Assembly: GCA_002841335.1 (NCBI GenBank)
Contig: PHEY01000006.1
Span: 271,532 to 335,531 of the forward strand
DNA: 64,000 nt
From: Actinobacteria bacterium HGW-Actinobacteria-2
GTDB lineage: Bacteria > Actinomycetota > Actinomycetes > Propionibacteriales > Propionibacteriaceae
Reading direction: 5' to 3'
Shown: positions 41,298 through 50,878 of the stretch, one piece after another
Numbering within the stretch: the first letter of the stretch is position 1
Layout of the letters: each line of letters opens with the position of its first letter
The notes under the pieces: model-generated
What the model saw: the letters and a program-made list of their open reading frames with translations, nothing else
Told to the model about the DNA's origin: nothing
The model's database searches: none
Program-made: the position numbers and the translations under genes

Positions 41298-41729
41298 TCA
41301 CCCCGGATACTGCAAGCGCGCCGAGCGCACCAGCAGGGCAGTCAGTTCGGTACAGGTGGAGCTGTGTCGCAGCGTGTCGAGCTCGGCCGTTGACAGCCGG
41401 CAGTAGCGCGCCAGCGCCAGCGGCGAACAGCCCCGCGCCAGCAACTCCTCGACCTGTCGGCGGGCGTCGTCGGCCGGGATGCGAGTGCGGGCCAGTTCGG
41501 CCAGGCGTTGATCGCTGAGGTAGAACAGCCGCAGCGCCGAATCCCGCGGCAACTTCGGCAGCTGCCGGGACTGGGTGACGCCGAGCAGACGTCCGACCAA
41601 CCGGGTGGAGACCCCGGCGGTCATCGCCATCACCGGCCACGGCAGGCCGGAACGGTCGAGAAGCAGGCGCAGATGTGCGCGGAAGGGCGCCGCAGGCACC
41701 CAAGCGTGATCGAGAGTTAGTGCTGTCAC
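41298..41729 (-). CDS. Hypothetical HTH-like protein
   Basis: PWPVMAMTAGVSTRLVGRLLG and CSPLALARYCRLSTAELDTLR helix-turn-helix-like segments. Confidence 0.6.
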   Translation of the reverse strand: MTALTLDHAWVPAAPFRAHLRLLLDRSGLPWPVMAMTAGVSTRLVGRLLGVTQSRQLPKLPRDSALRLFYLSDQRLAELARTRIPADDARRQVEELLARGCSPLALARYCRLSTAELDTLRHSSTCTELTALLVRSARLQYPG

Positions 41730-41743
41730 ACCCCAGAAAGTCG

Positions 41744-41774
41744 AAAAAGGGGCACCGGTGTGAGCCGGTGCCCC
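41744..41774 (-). terminator. Rho-independent terminator (minus strand) for the 41804-42724 gene
   Basis: Minus strand GGGGCACCGG-CTCACA-CCGGTGCCCC-TTTTT. Confidence 0.85.
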
Positions 41775-41803
41775 TGATTCTCAGAGACTCTTCAGAAAGT
41801 CGG

Positions 41804-42724
41804 TCAGCGCTGGGCCTTGGTGAATCCCGCGGCCTCGGCGGCTTCCTCGCTGGCGAACCACACCTCGGCGCTGGTGCGCTCATACGAGGCGCTGCCCGGT
41901 ACGTGGTACTTCTTCGAGCGGTCATTGCCCTTGATCAGGAAGTCCGCCGGTGGCTCGTCGCCGCTGTAGGAGTTCTCGCCATAGGGGTGCTCGTCGTCGA
42001 AGGACTCGGCTTCCACCGGAGCGGCCACGCCATCGAGGTCGGGGACTTCCTCAGTGATCTCATCGGCGTCCTCGTCGATCAGCCCGACCTCGTCCTCGAT
42101 GTAGTCGTCGGCAACCGGGTCGGCGACGTAGGCGTTGTCACGTCCGGCGTAGTTCTCCCAGCCCGAGGTGGGGTCGGCCAGCAGCTTGCGCACCGCGATC
42201 ACCACGCCGCCGAGGACGACACCGGCCAGGACGATCTTGCCGAACGTCTTCCAGCCCGACTTCTTCTTCTTGCCGGACGCCTTGTCCAGCTGCGCGGCCA
42301 GGGCTGCCGAAGCCGCGGCGACCTTCAGCTCATGAGCCAGCGGCAGCGCGGCCAGGTGGCGCAGTTGGTCGGCGACCTGGGGCAGCACGTCGTCCTGCAC
42401 CTTCTCCCGGGCGAAGTCGACGGCCGGCGGTACCCGCTCCAGCACGTCGTCGACCGCCGGACGGACCCGCTTCACGGTGGTGTTCACCGCAGGGTAGACC
42501 CGGTCAATGGCCTCGTCGATGGCCGGATGCACCCGGTCGAAAGTGTCGGAGGCGAACCGCGCGCTGCGAATGCCGGCATCACGCAAGGCGGGGCGAAGAC
42601 GCGAATAGGTCTGATCGGCTAGGGCGCCGCCCTCGCGCAGGGCCTGCTCGACGTACGGGGTCAGGCGCTCTACGGCCACCTGGGTGCCATCTTCGACTGC
42701 ATTCAGCAGCTTCTTGGTGTTCAC
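41804..42724 (-). CDS. Actinobacterial hypothetical protein with amphipathic/helical repeats and acidic C-terminal region
   Basis: [33 protein letters not shown]...[45 protein letters not shown]; one TM ([16 protein letters not shown]). Confidence 0.75.
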   Translation of the reverse strand: MNTKKLLNAVEDGTQVAVERLTPYVEQALREGGALADQTYSRLRPALRDAGIRSARFASDTFDRVHPAIDEAIDRVYPAVNTTVKRVRPAVDDVLERVPPAVDFAREKVQDDVLPQVADQLRHLAALPLAHELKVAAASAALAAQLDKASGKKKKSGWKTFGKIVLAGVVLGGVVIAVRKLLADPTSGWENYAGRDNAYVADPVADDYIEDEVGLIDEDADEITEEVPDLDGVAAPVEAESFDDEHPYGENSYSGDEPPADFLIKGNDRSKKYHVPGSASYERTSAEVWFASEEAAEAAGFTKAQR

Positions 42725-42830
42725 TGTGCCTCCCGGTGGGTCGGGTCGATGTTTGGTTCCACCGTACCCGCCGCAAGGCGGGAGTACACCTCATCTGGAA
42801 GGATGGGCACGTAACAGAAAGGAAGGCCAG

Positions 42831-43349
42831 ATGGCTCAGACCGCAATCCTGCACACCAACCACGGCGATATCTCGATCACCCTCCTCGGGGATCAGGCGC
42901 CCAAGACGGTGGCCAACTTCGTCGGACTGGCTACCGGCACCAAGGAATACCGCGACCCGAAGACGGGTCAGATGACCACCGGGAAGTTCTACGACGGACT
43001 TACTTTCCACCGGGTCATCGACGGTTTCATGATCCAGGGCGGTTGCCCATTGGGCACCGGCACCGGTGGCCCCGGCTACCAGTTCGGCGACGAGTTCCAC
43101 CCCGAGCTGATGTTCACCCGTCCGTACCTGCTGGCGATGGCCAATGCCGGACCGGGCACCAACGGCTCGCAGTTCTTCATCACCTTGGCGCCGACCCGGT
43201 GGTTGGACCGCAAGCACACCATTTTCGGTGAGGTCGCCGACGAGAACTCGATGGCGATTGTCGATCGCATCGGCCTGGTGAAGACCGGCCCGATGGATCG
43301 TCCGGTTGATCCGGTCGTGATCAACAGCGTGGAGATTGTCGAAGCCTGA
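42831..43349 (+). CDS. Peptidylprolyl isomerase (cyclophilin type)
   Basis: [54 protein letters not shown]. Confidence 0.95.
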   Translation: MAQTAILHTNHGDISITLLGDQAPKTVANFVGLATGTKEYRDPKTGQMTTGKFYDGLTFHRVIDGFMIQGGCPLGTGTGGPGYQFGDEFHPELMFTRPYLLAMANAGPGTNGSQFFITLAPTRWLDRKHTIFGEVADENSMAIVDRIGLVKTGPMDRPVDPVVINSVEIVEA

Positions 43350-43357
43350 ACGCGTGT

Positions 43358-43399
43358 CGAGCCGCCCGTATCCGTGAGGAGCGGGCGGCTCGGTGTTTT
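43358..43399 (+). terminator. Rho-independent terminator after cyclophilin gene
   Basis: CGAGCCGCCCG ... CGGGCGGCTCG followed by GTGTTTT. Confidence 0.8.
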
Positions 43400-43459
43400 C
43401 CGTCTTCGGTGTGGTCAGCGCAGGATTTCGCGCTCGGCACGGGCCAGCCACGTGAGCCC

Positions 43460-43687
43460 TCAGACGCTTTCCCAACTACCCGGCATCAGGCCGGCCGCGA
43501 TCTGACGGGCGCGTTCCAGCAGCGCCAGCGACTCCGGCCGTCCTTGGGCTTCGATCGCCAGCATCGATAGCGTCTCGACGGCCGGCCAGGCGCCGCCTCT
43601 GAGCGTGGACGCCGCTGTCAATGCCGCGTCCAGCGTCGTGAAGTTTGGGTTCACTTCGATGCTCCTGGGGAGTGGATTGTTGGTCAA
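43460..43687 (-). CDS. Small hypothetical protein (75 aa)
   Basis: MTNNPLPRSIEVNPNFTTLDAALTAASTLRGGAWPAVETLSMLAIEAQGRPESLALLERARQIAAGLMPGSWESV; overlaps the upstream gene (ATGA). Confidence 0.65.
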   Translation of the reverse strand: MTNNPLPRSIEVNPNFTTLDAALTAASTLRGGAWPAVETLSMLAIEAQGRPESLALLERARQIAAGLMPGSWESV

Positions 43688-43959
43688 CTGCCGATCGCGA
43701 AGGCGGCTTCCAGGTCGTGGGTCGAGTAGGCGCGGAAGGCCACATGGGTCTGGGTGTCGAGCACGCCGGGCACCTTGTTCACCTTGTCGCTGACCACATT
43801 GGCAACGTCATCGATGTTGCGCACCCGCACCATCGCGATCAGATCGATCTTGCCGGTGACGGAGTAGACCTCGGAGACCCCGTCGATGTCGGCCAATTGC
43901 TGGGCGACCTCGGGGATGCGGTTGACCTCGGCCTGGACAAACACAATCGCAGTGATCAT
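43684..43959 (-). CDS. Lrp/AsnC ligand-binding (RAM) domain protein lacking HTH
   Basis: MITAIVFVQAEVNRIPEVAQQLADIDGVSEVYSVTGKIDLIAMVRVRNIDDVANVVSDKVNKVPGVLDTQTHVAF. Confidence 0.92.
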   Translation of the reverse strand: MITAIVFVQAEVNRIPEVAQQLADIDGVSEVYSVTGKIDLIAMVRVRNIDDVANVVSDKVNKVPGVLDTQTHVAFRAYSTHDLEAAFAIGS

Positions 43960-45725
43960 GGCAGTGATCCTACGGCCACCTGGCGCAGCCGCACGGCTGC
44001 TGAGGGCCCCGCGCCCAATGGCCAACTCCACTCGCCGTCGATGTCGATCAGGCGGACGCCGGGACGCTCCAGCCAGTCGGCGATGCGCTCGGTCTCCTCG
44101 GTCAACGCGGACGCCTGCGGCCCGGTAGCCGGGGCCACCCAGTCAGCCGCGGCCACGGCATCGCGGGCGACCTGCTGAGGCACCTCACCCGCCTTGGCCA
44201 GCGCGGCGGCGGCCAACCGTCCGTGGCGAATCACGTGAATCTCCCACCCGGCATCGACCCGCAGTGCGGCCACCAGCTGGGGGCAGCCGGCCAGACTGGC
44301 CAGGCGGTGGTGGCGCAGAGCGCTGCGGGTGCAGGCCTCCAGGCGGGCGACGACCGCGGCCGCCTCCTCGAATCGCTCAGCGGCGACGAGTTGAGCCAGC
44401 CGCGGTGCCACCGCGGAAACCAAGGGAGCGGTGTCACCGCCGAGGGCATCGCGTGCCCGATCGGCGATGACGGCGTAGTCGGCCGGAGAGATCGCCAACC
44501 GGCAGGGTGCGGGGCAGCGTCCCATGTCGGCCAGGGCACAGCCGGCTGAGGCCTTCTTCGCCGACAGCCGCGCGGTGCATTGGCGCAGCTCGAAAGCGTC
44601 GTAGACGGCCAGCATGACTTCCTCGGCGCCGGCCCGACGGCGGAACGGCCCGAAGTAGAAGCAGCCGTCCTCGCTCACCTGCCGCACCACCGACAGTCGC
44701 GGGTAGGCCTCAGCGGTGAGCTTGAGCCAGTGCTGGCGCTCGGGAAACTTCGAGCGCCGGTTGTAGCGCGGAGAGTATGCCCCGATCAGCCGCAGTTCCA
44801 AGACTTCGGCCTCCAAGGGGGTGCGGCAGATGGTGGTCTCGACCCCGGTGGCGATGCGCACCATCTCGTCCATCCGCGGACGGCTCTCCGCGGCGGTGAA
44901 GTAACTGGCCACCCGCCGCTTCAGGTTGGTGCTCTTGCCTACGTACAGCACCTGCCGACGGACGGTGCCGTCGGGTGCGGCCAGATCGGCGATGAACTGA
45001 TACACCCCCGGAGCGGACGGCACCCCCTTGGCCAGGGTGCGCTTGGCGCGGCGCTGCGGGGAGACTCGGCGCAGAAACTCCAGCAGGTCTTCCAGGGTGT
45101 CGGTGCCGAGATTGCCGACCCGCTCCAGCAGCCCGTGCAGCACGTCCACGGTGGCCCGCGCGTCGTCGAGGGCGCGATGGTTGGGGGTGGTGTCGGCGCG
45201 GAAGTGTGCGGCCAGCGTGGACAGCTTCACGTTCGGCACCTCGTCACGCAGCAGCACCTGCCGGGCCAGCGCGACGGTGTCGACCACCTCGGGGTTGGGC
45301 CAGCTGTAGTCGTGGCGGGCGCAGGCGCGCTTCAGGAAGCCGACGTCGAAACGCGCGTTGTGGGCCACCAGGACGCTGCCGGCGGCGAACTCCAGGAAGC
45401 CGGGCAGCACCTGCGGCAGCTTGGGGGCACCGGCGACGAGCTGGTCGGTGATGCCGGTGAGTACTGAGATCAGCGCCGGAATGTGGGTGTTGGGGTTCAC
45501 CAGGGTCTGGAACTCGCCCAGCACCTCACCGCCGCGCACCTTCACTGCGCCGACCTCAGTGATGGTGTCGTCCTCGCTGGAGCCGGTGGTCTCCAGGTCG
45601 ACGACGCAGAACGTGACCTGGGACAGCGGACGACCGAGATCGGCGAAACTGGGTTGGACGACGGTCGTGCTGCTCACCTTCGACAAGCTAATGCCCTCCA
45701 CCGACAATCTGTGCCAGCGACCCAT
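43956..45725 (-). CDS. DEDDh exonuclease / GIY-YIG (UvrC-N-like) fusion protein
   Basis: FCVVDLETTGSSEDDTITEVGAVKV...LVAHNARFDVGFLK (DnaQ-type) then PGVYQFIADLAAPDGTVRRQVLYVGKSTNLKRRVASYF (GIY-YIG). Confidence 0.9.
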   Translation of the reverse strand: MGRWHRLSVEGISLSKVSSTTVVQPSFADLGRPLSQVTFCVVDLETTGSSEDDTITEVGAVKVRGGEVLGEFQTLVNPNTHIPALISVLTGITDQLVAGAPKLPQVLPGFLEFAAGSVLVAHNARFDVGFLKRACARHDYSWPNPEVVDTVALARQVLLRDEVPNVKLSTLAAHFRADTTPNHRALDDARATVDVLHGLLERVGNLGTDTLEDLLEFLRRVSPQRRAKRTLAKGVPSAPGVYQFIADLAAPDGTVRRQVLYVGKSTNLKRRVASYFTAAESRPRMDEMVRIATGVETTICRTPLEAEVLELRLIGAYSPRYNRRSKFPERQHWLKLTAEAYPRLSVVRQVSEDGCFYFGPFRRRAGAEEVMLAVYDAFELRQCTARLSAKKASAGCALADMGRCPAPCRLAISPADYAVIADRARDALGGDTAPLVSAVAPRLAQLVAAERFEEAAAVVARLEACTRSALRHHRLASLAGCPQLVAALRVDAGWEIHVIRHGRLAAAALAKAGEVPQQVARDAVAAADWVAPATGPQASALTEETERIADWLERPGVRLIDIDGEWSWPLGAGPSAAVRLRQVAVGSLP

Positions 45726-45818
45726 CGAGGGCCCGCCTCATCGTCCAGGGCTTGTGTTAGCGTCGAACGCTCGCCTTCAAGGGGGCGATCGAGCATCAAC
45801 GCGAGTTGTCGGTGGGGA

Positions 45819-46880
45819 TCAGCAGTGCGGCGTGGGCAGGAATCGGACGCGGCCGCCGCTGATGGCGTACACGCCGGACGTGGTGGCGACCAGGGCCTGC
45901 ACCGACCCCGGTGTTCCCAGCGAGCGCCAGGAGGCGCCGCAGCCCACCTGGACGGTGGCGTTGTCGCCGTTGGTCGCCACCACCGGATGCCCGTCGCTCA
46001 TCGTGACCAGGGCCTTGGTGGTGGTGTCGGTGGTGGTGCCGTCGAGCAGGGCGGTGGTGGTCACGGCCAGGTCTGGCAGGCCGACCCGCCAGGCCACCGG
46101 ACGTCCGTGGGCCCAGCCGGCGACCCAGCAGCTCTGCGGGTCACAGGACACGGCGGTGGCCCAGGATGGGCCGGCGCCGGTGATCCCGTCCGGCACGGGT
46201 AGTCGCACCTGCTGCCAGTCGCCGGGACGTCCGACCCAGATCGTCGGTGTCTGCGGCAGATCAGGGGTGAGGAGGAGCTCGTCACCGACCAGCGCCAGCT
46301 GATCACCGGCCTTGGTGATCGCGGTGAACGACAGCTCACGACCGCGGTCGGAGGATAGGGCTGCCTCCGGGGCCAGGGGTGACCATTTCGTGCCCCGCGC
46401 TGTGTAGATCGCCGCGCGCATGCCGGTGCTGGTGGTGCGGATGCCGACGATGATCGGCTGATGGTCGAGCGTGGTTACCCCCAGCAGCGGCCCGGCGTCA
46501 TGGCCGCCGAAGGTGAAGAACGTCTGCGGGTAGCTCGGCAGTTCGGTCGCCGAGCCCATCCAGGTGCTCCAGCGCGCATTGCTGTGGGCGCCTCCGATGG
46601 CGGTGCCCAGGGCATAGCGGCGGTCGCCGTCGACGCCGAGGGCGACCAGGGTGGCGGAGGCGGCATAGGGGTCACCAGGCTGCAGAGTGATCGGCACCGG
46701 CGAGGAACCGTCCAGCTGGGCCAGGTAAGGGGCGGTGTCGCGGTGCCCGCCGACCAGCACCCCGGTATCGGTGACGGCGAGGGAGTCGGCGGTGGCATCC
46801 ACCAGGACGTCGGTCCAGACGGACGGACCGGTGCACCCGACCAGCAATGCGGCCAGGATCGCGGCCACCGTCCATCTCAT
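45819..46880 (-). CDS. Putative lipoprotein of unknown function
   Basis: MRWTVAAILAALLVGCTGPSVWTDV lipobox (LLVGC); TAGGCT 6 nt before ATG. Confidence 0.75.
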   Translation of the reverse strand: MRWTVAAILAALLVGCTGPSVWTDVLVDATADSLAVTDTGVLVGGHRDTAPYLAQLDGSSPVPITLQPGDPYAASATLVALGVDGDRRYALGTAIGGAHSNARWSTWMGSATELPSYPQTFFTFGGHDAGPLLGVTTLDHQPIIVGIRTTSTGMRAAIYTARGTKWSPLAPEAALSSDRGRELSFTAITKAGDQLALVGDELLLTPDLPQTPTIWVGRPGDWQQVRLPVPDGITGAGPSWATAVSCDPQSCWVAGWAHGRPVAWRVGLPDLAVTTTALLDGTTTDTTTKALVTMSDGHPVVATNGDNATVQVGCGASWRSLGTPGSVQALVATTSGVYAISGGRVRFLPTPHC

Positions 46881-46948
46881 TGGCGCAGCCTAAGCCGATG
46901 ATCGGGCTGTTCAGCCGGAGTGTCAGCGCCGCCTGTCAGGCTGAGGGC

Positions 46949-47137
46949 ATGGACATTCTGCATGTCGATTGCGCCACCTGCCAGGCCCGTGGGCCGGCCT
47001 GTGGCGACTGTGTGATTTCGGTGCTGCTCGGGCCCATCGGGTCCGAGGTTGAGCTCGATGATCAAGAGCAGGCCGCGCTCGCCGCGATGGCGGGCTCGGG
47101 ATTGCTGCCCCCGCTCCGGCTGGTTGTCGGTCAGTAG
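46949..47137 (+). CDS. Small cysteine-rich conserved hypothetical protein (62 aa)
   Basis: MDILHVDCATCQARGPACGDCVISVLLGPIGSEVELDDQEQAALAAMAGSGLLPPLRLV. Confidence 0.75.
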   Translation: MDILHVDCATCQARGPACGDCVISVLLGPIGSEVELDDQEQAALAAMAGSGLLPPLRLVVGQ

Positions 47138-47273
47138 TACGCAGTCCCCCCTGTGGGGGACCCGATTCGGTCCCAAAAGCCCCGCTCGGAGTTGCGCCTT
47201 CACCCGCTAGTCGCTTAGGATTTTCTCAGATTTACTTCAGGGCCTGGTGTAGCCCGTCCGCAAGGGGTGATGG

Positions 47274-48302
47274 ATGAAGAGTCGAATTGTCGTCGCGACG
47301 GCTGCGTTTGCCGTAGTCGCGGCCCTGTTCGCCAGCTCATCCCTGACCGCGAGCGCGGCTCCCACGCCGCAACCTGCTCCCAAGCCCACGACGGCTGCGG
47401 AAGCCAAGTCTCAGCTGAAGGCCCTGGAAGCAGAGGCCGCCGACATCGGCGAGCAGTACTCCACCGCGTCCGATGCCCTTGATGAAGGCAAGCAGCGCCT
47501 CCAGGTGCTGATGGCTGACATCGGGATCCAGCAGAAGAAGGTTGATCAGCTCAGCGCCGCCGCTCAGACGATCGCGCTGGCCCAGTTCCGCAACCGTGAG
47601 TTCGACACCACGGTGCAGATCTTCACCTCCAGCGATCCCGACAACCTGCTCGATCGCCTCTCCACCGCAAGCCGGGTGGACGAGACCATGAACAAGACGT
47701 TGTCGGAGCAGCAGGCCGCGCAGGCCAACCTGCAGGAGATGAAGCGCACGGCCGAGGCCGAAGTCGCCGCGTTGGCCGCCCAGGAGAAGCAGCTGTCCGA
47801 GTTGAAGGACAAGGCTGACGAGAAGGTTCGCCAGGCTGACGCCCTGTACGACTCGCTCAGCGATACCGATCGGCAGGAGATCGACAACGAGGACGGCGAC
47901 CCGGGTACCGCCGACCCTGGTGACTATGCCAACGCCGATGCGCGGATCAAGAAGGCCATCGCCTATGTATTGTCGAAGGTGGGCAAGTCCCGCTACGTGT
48001 GGGGCGCCGCGGGTCCCAGTTCGTTCGACTGCTCGGGCTTGATGCTGGCCGCCTACCGCCTGGCCGGAATCTCCCTGCCGCACTCCTCAGCCGCACAAGC
48101 CGGCCGGGGTCGTTCGGTGAGCAAGTCCAATCTTCAGCCAGGCGACCTGGTCTTCTTCGCCCACGGCGGACGTATCTACCACGTGGCGATGTACATCGGT
48201 AAGGGCAAGATCGTTCACGCCCGTCAGCCGCGGTACGGCATCCAGGTCAACACCCTCAGCAGCTATAGCCCGGTGGTGTCGGCGCGTCGTATTCTCGGCT
48301 GA
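47274..48302 (+). CDS. C40 family peptidase (NlpC/P60) with N-terminal coiled coil
   Basis: Signal peptide; coiled-coil; VWGAAGPSSFDCSGLMLAAYRLAGISLPHSSAAQ...PGDLVFFAHGGRIYHVAMYIGKGKIVHA. Confidence 0.95.
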   Translation: MKSRIVVATAAFAVVAALFASSSLTASAAPTPQPAPKPTTAAEAKSQLKALEAEAADIGEQYSTASDALDEGKQRLQVLMADIGIQQKKVDQLSAAAQTIALAQFRNREFDTTVQIFTSSDPDNLLDRLSTASRVDETMNKTLSEQQAAQANLQEMKRTAEAEVAALAAQEKQLSELKDKADEKVRQADALYDSLSDTDRQEIDNEDGDPGTADPGDYANADARIKKAIAYVLSKVGKSRYVWGAAGPSSFDCSGLMLAAYRLAGISLPHSSAAQAGRGRSVSKSNLQPGDLVFFAHGGRIYHVAMYIGKGKIVHARQPRYGIQVNTLSSYSPVVSARRILG

Positions 48303-49315
48303 TCATTCGCCGACTTCTCGGCGGCCTGACCACGGTCGCCATCCTCACTGGCTGCGCAGTCATTGCGCCTCCGCGCCCTGCTCTGTCCGCGCGACTCCAT
48401 CTGGCGATCACCGCCGCTGACCCGGTCGCCTTCGGTGAGGCCTTCGCCGATCCCGTACAAGCTGCGGCCTGGTACTCCGGGCTGATCGATGCCCACCCCG
48501 GCTTCTCCGGCGACGAGTCGTTGACGGTGACCACCACCTACCCCGGTGATCGCCGCACGGCCACCGAGACCCTGGCCCTGACCCTCACGGCGGCCGGTCA
48601 GATCTCCGCGGTGGGTCCGCAGCAGCGACCGCTGTGGACGATCACCCCGGTCGTGATCGACACCACCGCTCATGGCAGCCTCATCTCGTCCGGGCTGACG
48701 TCGACCCAACGCACCGAGTGGACGCGTCGCCTGGACCAGGCATCGGCCGCCGTGTCGGCCGCTCGCGTGCTGGCCGATGGCACCGACTGGGACGGGGGAC
48801 TGGTGGTCGTGGTGCCCGCGAACCCAGCCGACTTCGCCACGGTGAGCGGAGCCAATGACGCCGATACCGCTGCCGTCACCAGCTGTGACACCGGCACCCC
48901 GCGGATCGTCATCAATCCCGCATCGTTCGCTCAGGGCGACCGGTGGCTGACGTCCACCCTGACCCACGAGGCCGTCCACGTGGCCACCGATTCAGCGTGC
49001 ACCTCAGGGGCGCTGTGGGTGGTGGAAGGGATGGCCGAATCGGTCGCGGCGGGTGCCGACTCGACCACGGCGAGCGCCAACGCGGCCTTGGTAAAGACCT
49101 ATCTGGCCCACAGCAGCCTGCCCACCACATTGCCCGCGACCGTGGCCAGTCCCACCGACTACGCCTTGGCCCAACTGGCCGCCGATCAGGTCCGATCGCA
49201 CCTGGCAGCCGATGCGCCGGCTTTCTTCCAGCGCGGCCTGAAAGACCAACTCACCACGACCGACGTGACCCGAGCCACGGCGTGGTACCTGGCCGCACTG
49301 CGTCGGCTGCGCTGA
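48299..49315 (+). CDS. Putative lipoprotein zinc metallopeptidase (HExxH), likely non-canonical start
   Basis: Reading frame extends upstream of the listed 48521 start: IIRRLLGGLTTVAILTGCAVIAPPRPALSARLHLAI... (lipobox LTGC); HEAVH...WVVEGMAE zincin-like motif. Confidence 0.7.
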   Translation: MIIRRLLGGLTTVAILTGCAVIAPPRPALSARLHLAITAADPVAFGEAFADPVQAAAWYSGLIDAHPGFSGDESLTVTTTYPGDRRTATETLALTLTAAGQISAVGPQQRPLWTITPVVIDTTAHGSLISSGLTSTQRTEWTRRLDQASAAVSAARVLADGTDWDGGLVVVVPANPADFATVSGANDADTAAVTSCDTGTPRIVINPASFAQGDRWLTSTLTHEAVHVATDSACTSGALWVVEGMAESVAAGADSTTASANAALVKTYLAHSSLPTTLPATVASPTDYALAQLAADQVRSHLAADAPAFFQRGLKDQLTTTDVTRATAWYLAALRRLR

Positions 49316-49317
49316 GC

Positions 49318-50067
49318 TCAGACCTTGGCTGCGTAGGTGGCCAGGAAGTCCAGTGACTCGGTGAAGATCTGTTCCCGGTCGTAGTCACGGGTGGCTACGT
49401 GGTAGCTGCGCGACAGCTCCCGTTCGATGATCACGTCGCTGGAGAGGTGATCGCGGATGAAGTCCTTCGACGCGGCCGGTACGACGTGATCGACCGTCGA
49501 GCGGAACATGAGCACCGGGCAGGTCACCAGATCCAGGCAGGCGCGCACTTCCACCCACGCCTTCATCATCGAGGCCGCGGCCTTCACCGGCGTCCGCTCG
49601 TAGGCATGCTCGCTCTCACCCGGCATCGCGATGTCGGAGCCCACCGCGGCCACCGAGGAGACCACGTACTGAGCGATCGGCGCGATCTGATCCTTGGCGT
49701 AGGCCATCACCGCGGGGTTCACCAGGACGAGGGCGGCCACCTGATCGCCACGCTTCTCGACCAGTCGCAGCGCCAGTGCGCCGCCCATGCTCAATCCGAC
49801 CACGAAGACCTGATCGCATTCGGTGTGCAGAGTTTCGAACTCGCGATCGACGCAGGCGTACCAGTCCTCCCAGCCGGTCAGGTTCATCTCCTGCCAGCTG
49901 GTGCCGTGGCCGGGGAGGCGGGGCAGGGCGACGCGGTAGCCGGCCGCCGCCGTGCGCTCGGCGAACTCACGCAGCGCCCAGGGGGAGCCGGTGAATCCGT
50001 GGCAGAAGAGCACGCCGATGCGCCCGGATCCGCCGTAGAAGGGCTGTGCCGTCTCGCTGACATCCAT
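49318..50067 (-). CDS. Alpha/beta hydrolase (carboxylesterase/lipase-like)
   Basis: VLFCHGFTGSPWALREFAE, VFVVGLSMGGALALRL, FRSTVDHVVP. Confidence 0.92.
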   Translation of the reverse strand: MDVSETAQPFYGGSGRIGVLFCHGFTGSPWALREFAERTAAAGYRVALPRLPGHGTSWQEMNLTGWEDWYACVDREFETLHTECDQVFVVGLSMGGALALRLVEKRGDQVAALVLVNPAVMAYAKDQIAPIAQYVVSSVAAVGSDIAMPGESEHAYERTPVKAAASMMKAWVEVRACLDLVTCPVLMFRSTVDHVVPAASKDFIRDHLSSDVIIERELSRSYHVATRDYDREQIFTESLDFLATYAAKV

Positions 50068-50114
50068 GTCAGCATCGTAGGCTGTCGCTGAGTAAAGGCG
50101 CGTAAGGGCGAGGC

Positions 50115-50873
50115 ATGTACAACTTCTTCAAGTACCTCCTGTTCCGACCGGTAGTGAGGTTCCTTTTCCGCGGCACTGTGGAGGGGGCGGAGAACATTCC
50201 TCAGACCGGTGGTGCGCTGCTGGCGTCCAATCACATCGCCGCCGGCGAGACCTTCATCACTCCGGCCCTGATCCGTCGCCCGGTCACGTTCCCGGCCAAG
50301 GCGGAGTTGTTCAAGGGCAATCGCGGCCTGGGCTCGAAGATCCTGGCCTGGTTCATGAAGTCGATCAAGCAGGTGCCGCTGGATCGTGCCGGTGGACGGG
50401 TCAGCCTGGAGGGGTTGGGCCCGGTGCTGCAGGTGCTGGACGAGGGTGGCCTGGTCGGGATCTATCCCGAGGGCACTCGTTCGCCGGACGGACGGCTCTA
50501 CAAAGGGCACACCGGAGTGGCACGGATGGCCCTGGCCGCCGGCGTCCCGGTGATTCCGGTGGCGGCGTTCAACACCGGCACGATCAAAGGACTGTTCGGG
50601 ATCCCGTGGATCAACCGTCCCCGGGTGGTGATCGGCAAGCCCCTGGACTTCTCTGCCTATGCCGGTCAGCACGATGACCGTGCGACGCTGCGCTGGGTCA
50701 CCGACGAGGTGATGGCCAGCATTCAGGAGCTGTCCGGACAGACCTACGTCGAGGCCTATGCGTCCTCGGTCAAGCGAGGTTCGTTGAGCGCCGCGGAAGC
50801 CGACGCCCGCGTGCAGGAGCGTCCAGGTCTGGGCGCTACACCGCCGCCATTGCCGTCCGGCAAGCTATCCTGA
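50115..50873 (+). CDS. plsC: 1-acyl-sn-glycerol-3-phosphate acyltransferase
   Basis: GGALLASNHIAAGETFITPAL (NHxxxxD-like variant), GIYPEGTRSPDGRLYKGHTGVARMAL. Confidence 0.9.
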   Translation: MYNFFKYLLFRPVVRFLFRGTVEGAENIPQTGGALLASNHIAAGETFITPALIRRPVTFPAKAELFKGNRGLGSKILAWFMKSIKQVPLDRAGGRVSLEGLGPVLQVLDEGGLVGIYPEGTRSPDGRLYKGHTGVARMALAAGVPVIPVAAFNTGTIKGLFGIPWINRPRVVIGKPLDFSAYAGQHDDRATLRWVTDEVMASIQELSGQTYVEAYASSVKRGSLSAAEADARVQERPGLGATPPPLPSGKLS

Positions 50874-50878
50874 CCCGC

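Noticed and set aside
47140-47273. c-di-AMP (ydaO-type) riboswitch upstream of the NlpC/P60 gene
   Set aside because: Such riboswitches precede wall hydrolases in Actinobacteria, but I could not identify the conserved ydaO sequence blocks here; only a GTCCCCC-CTGT-GGGGGAC hairpin and a possible promoter (TTGCGC/TAGGAT).
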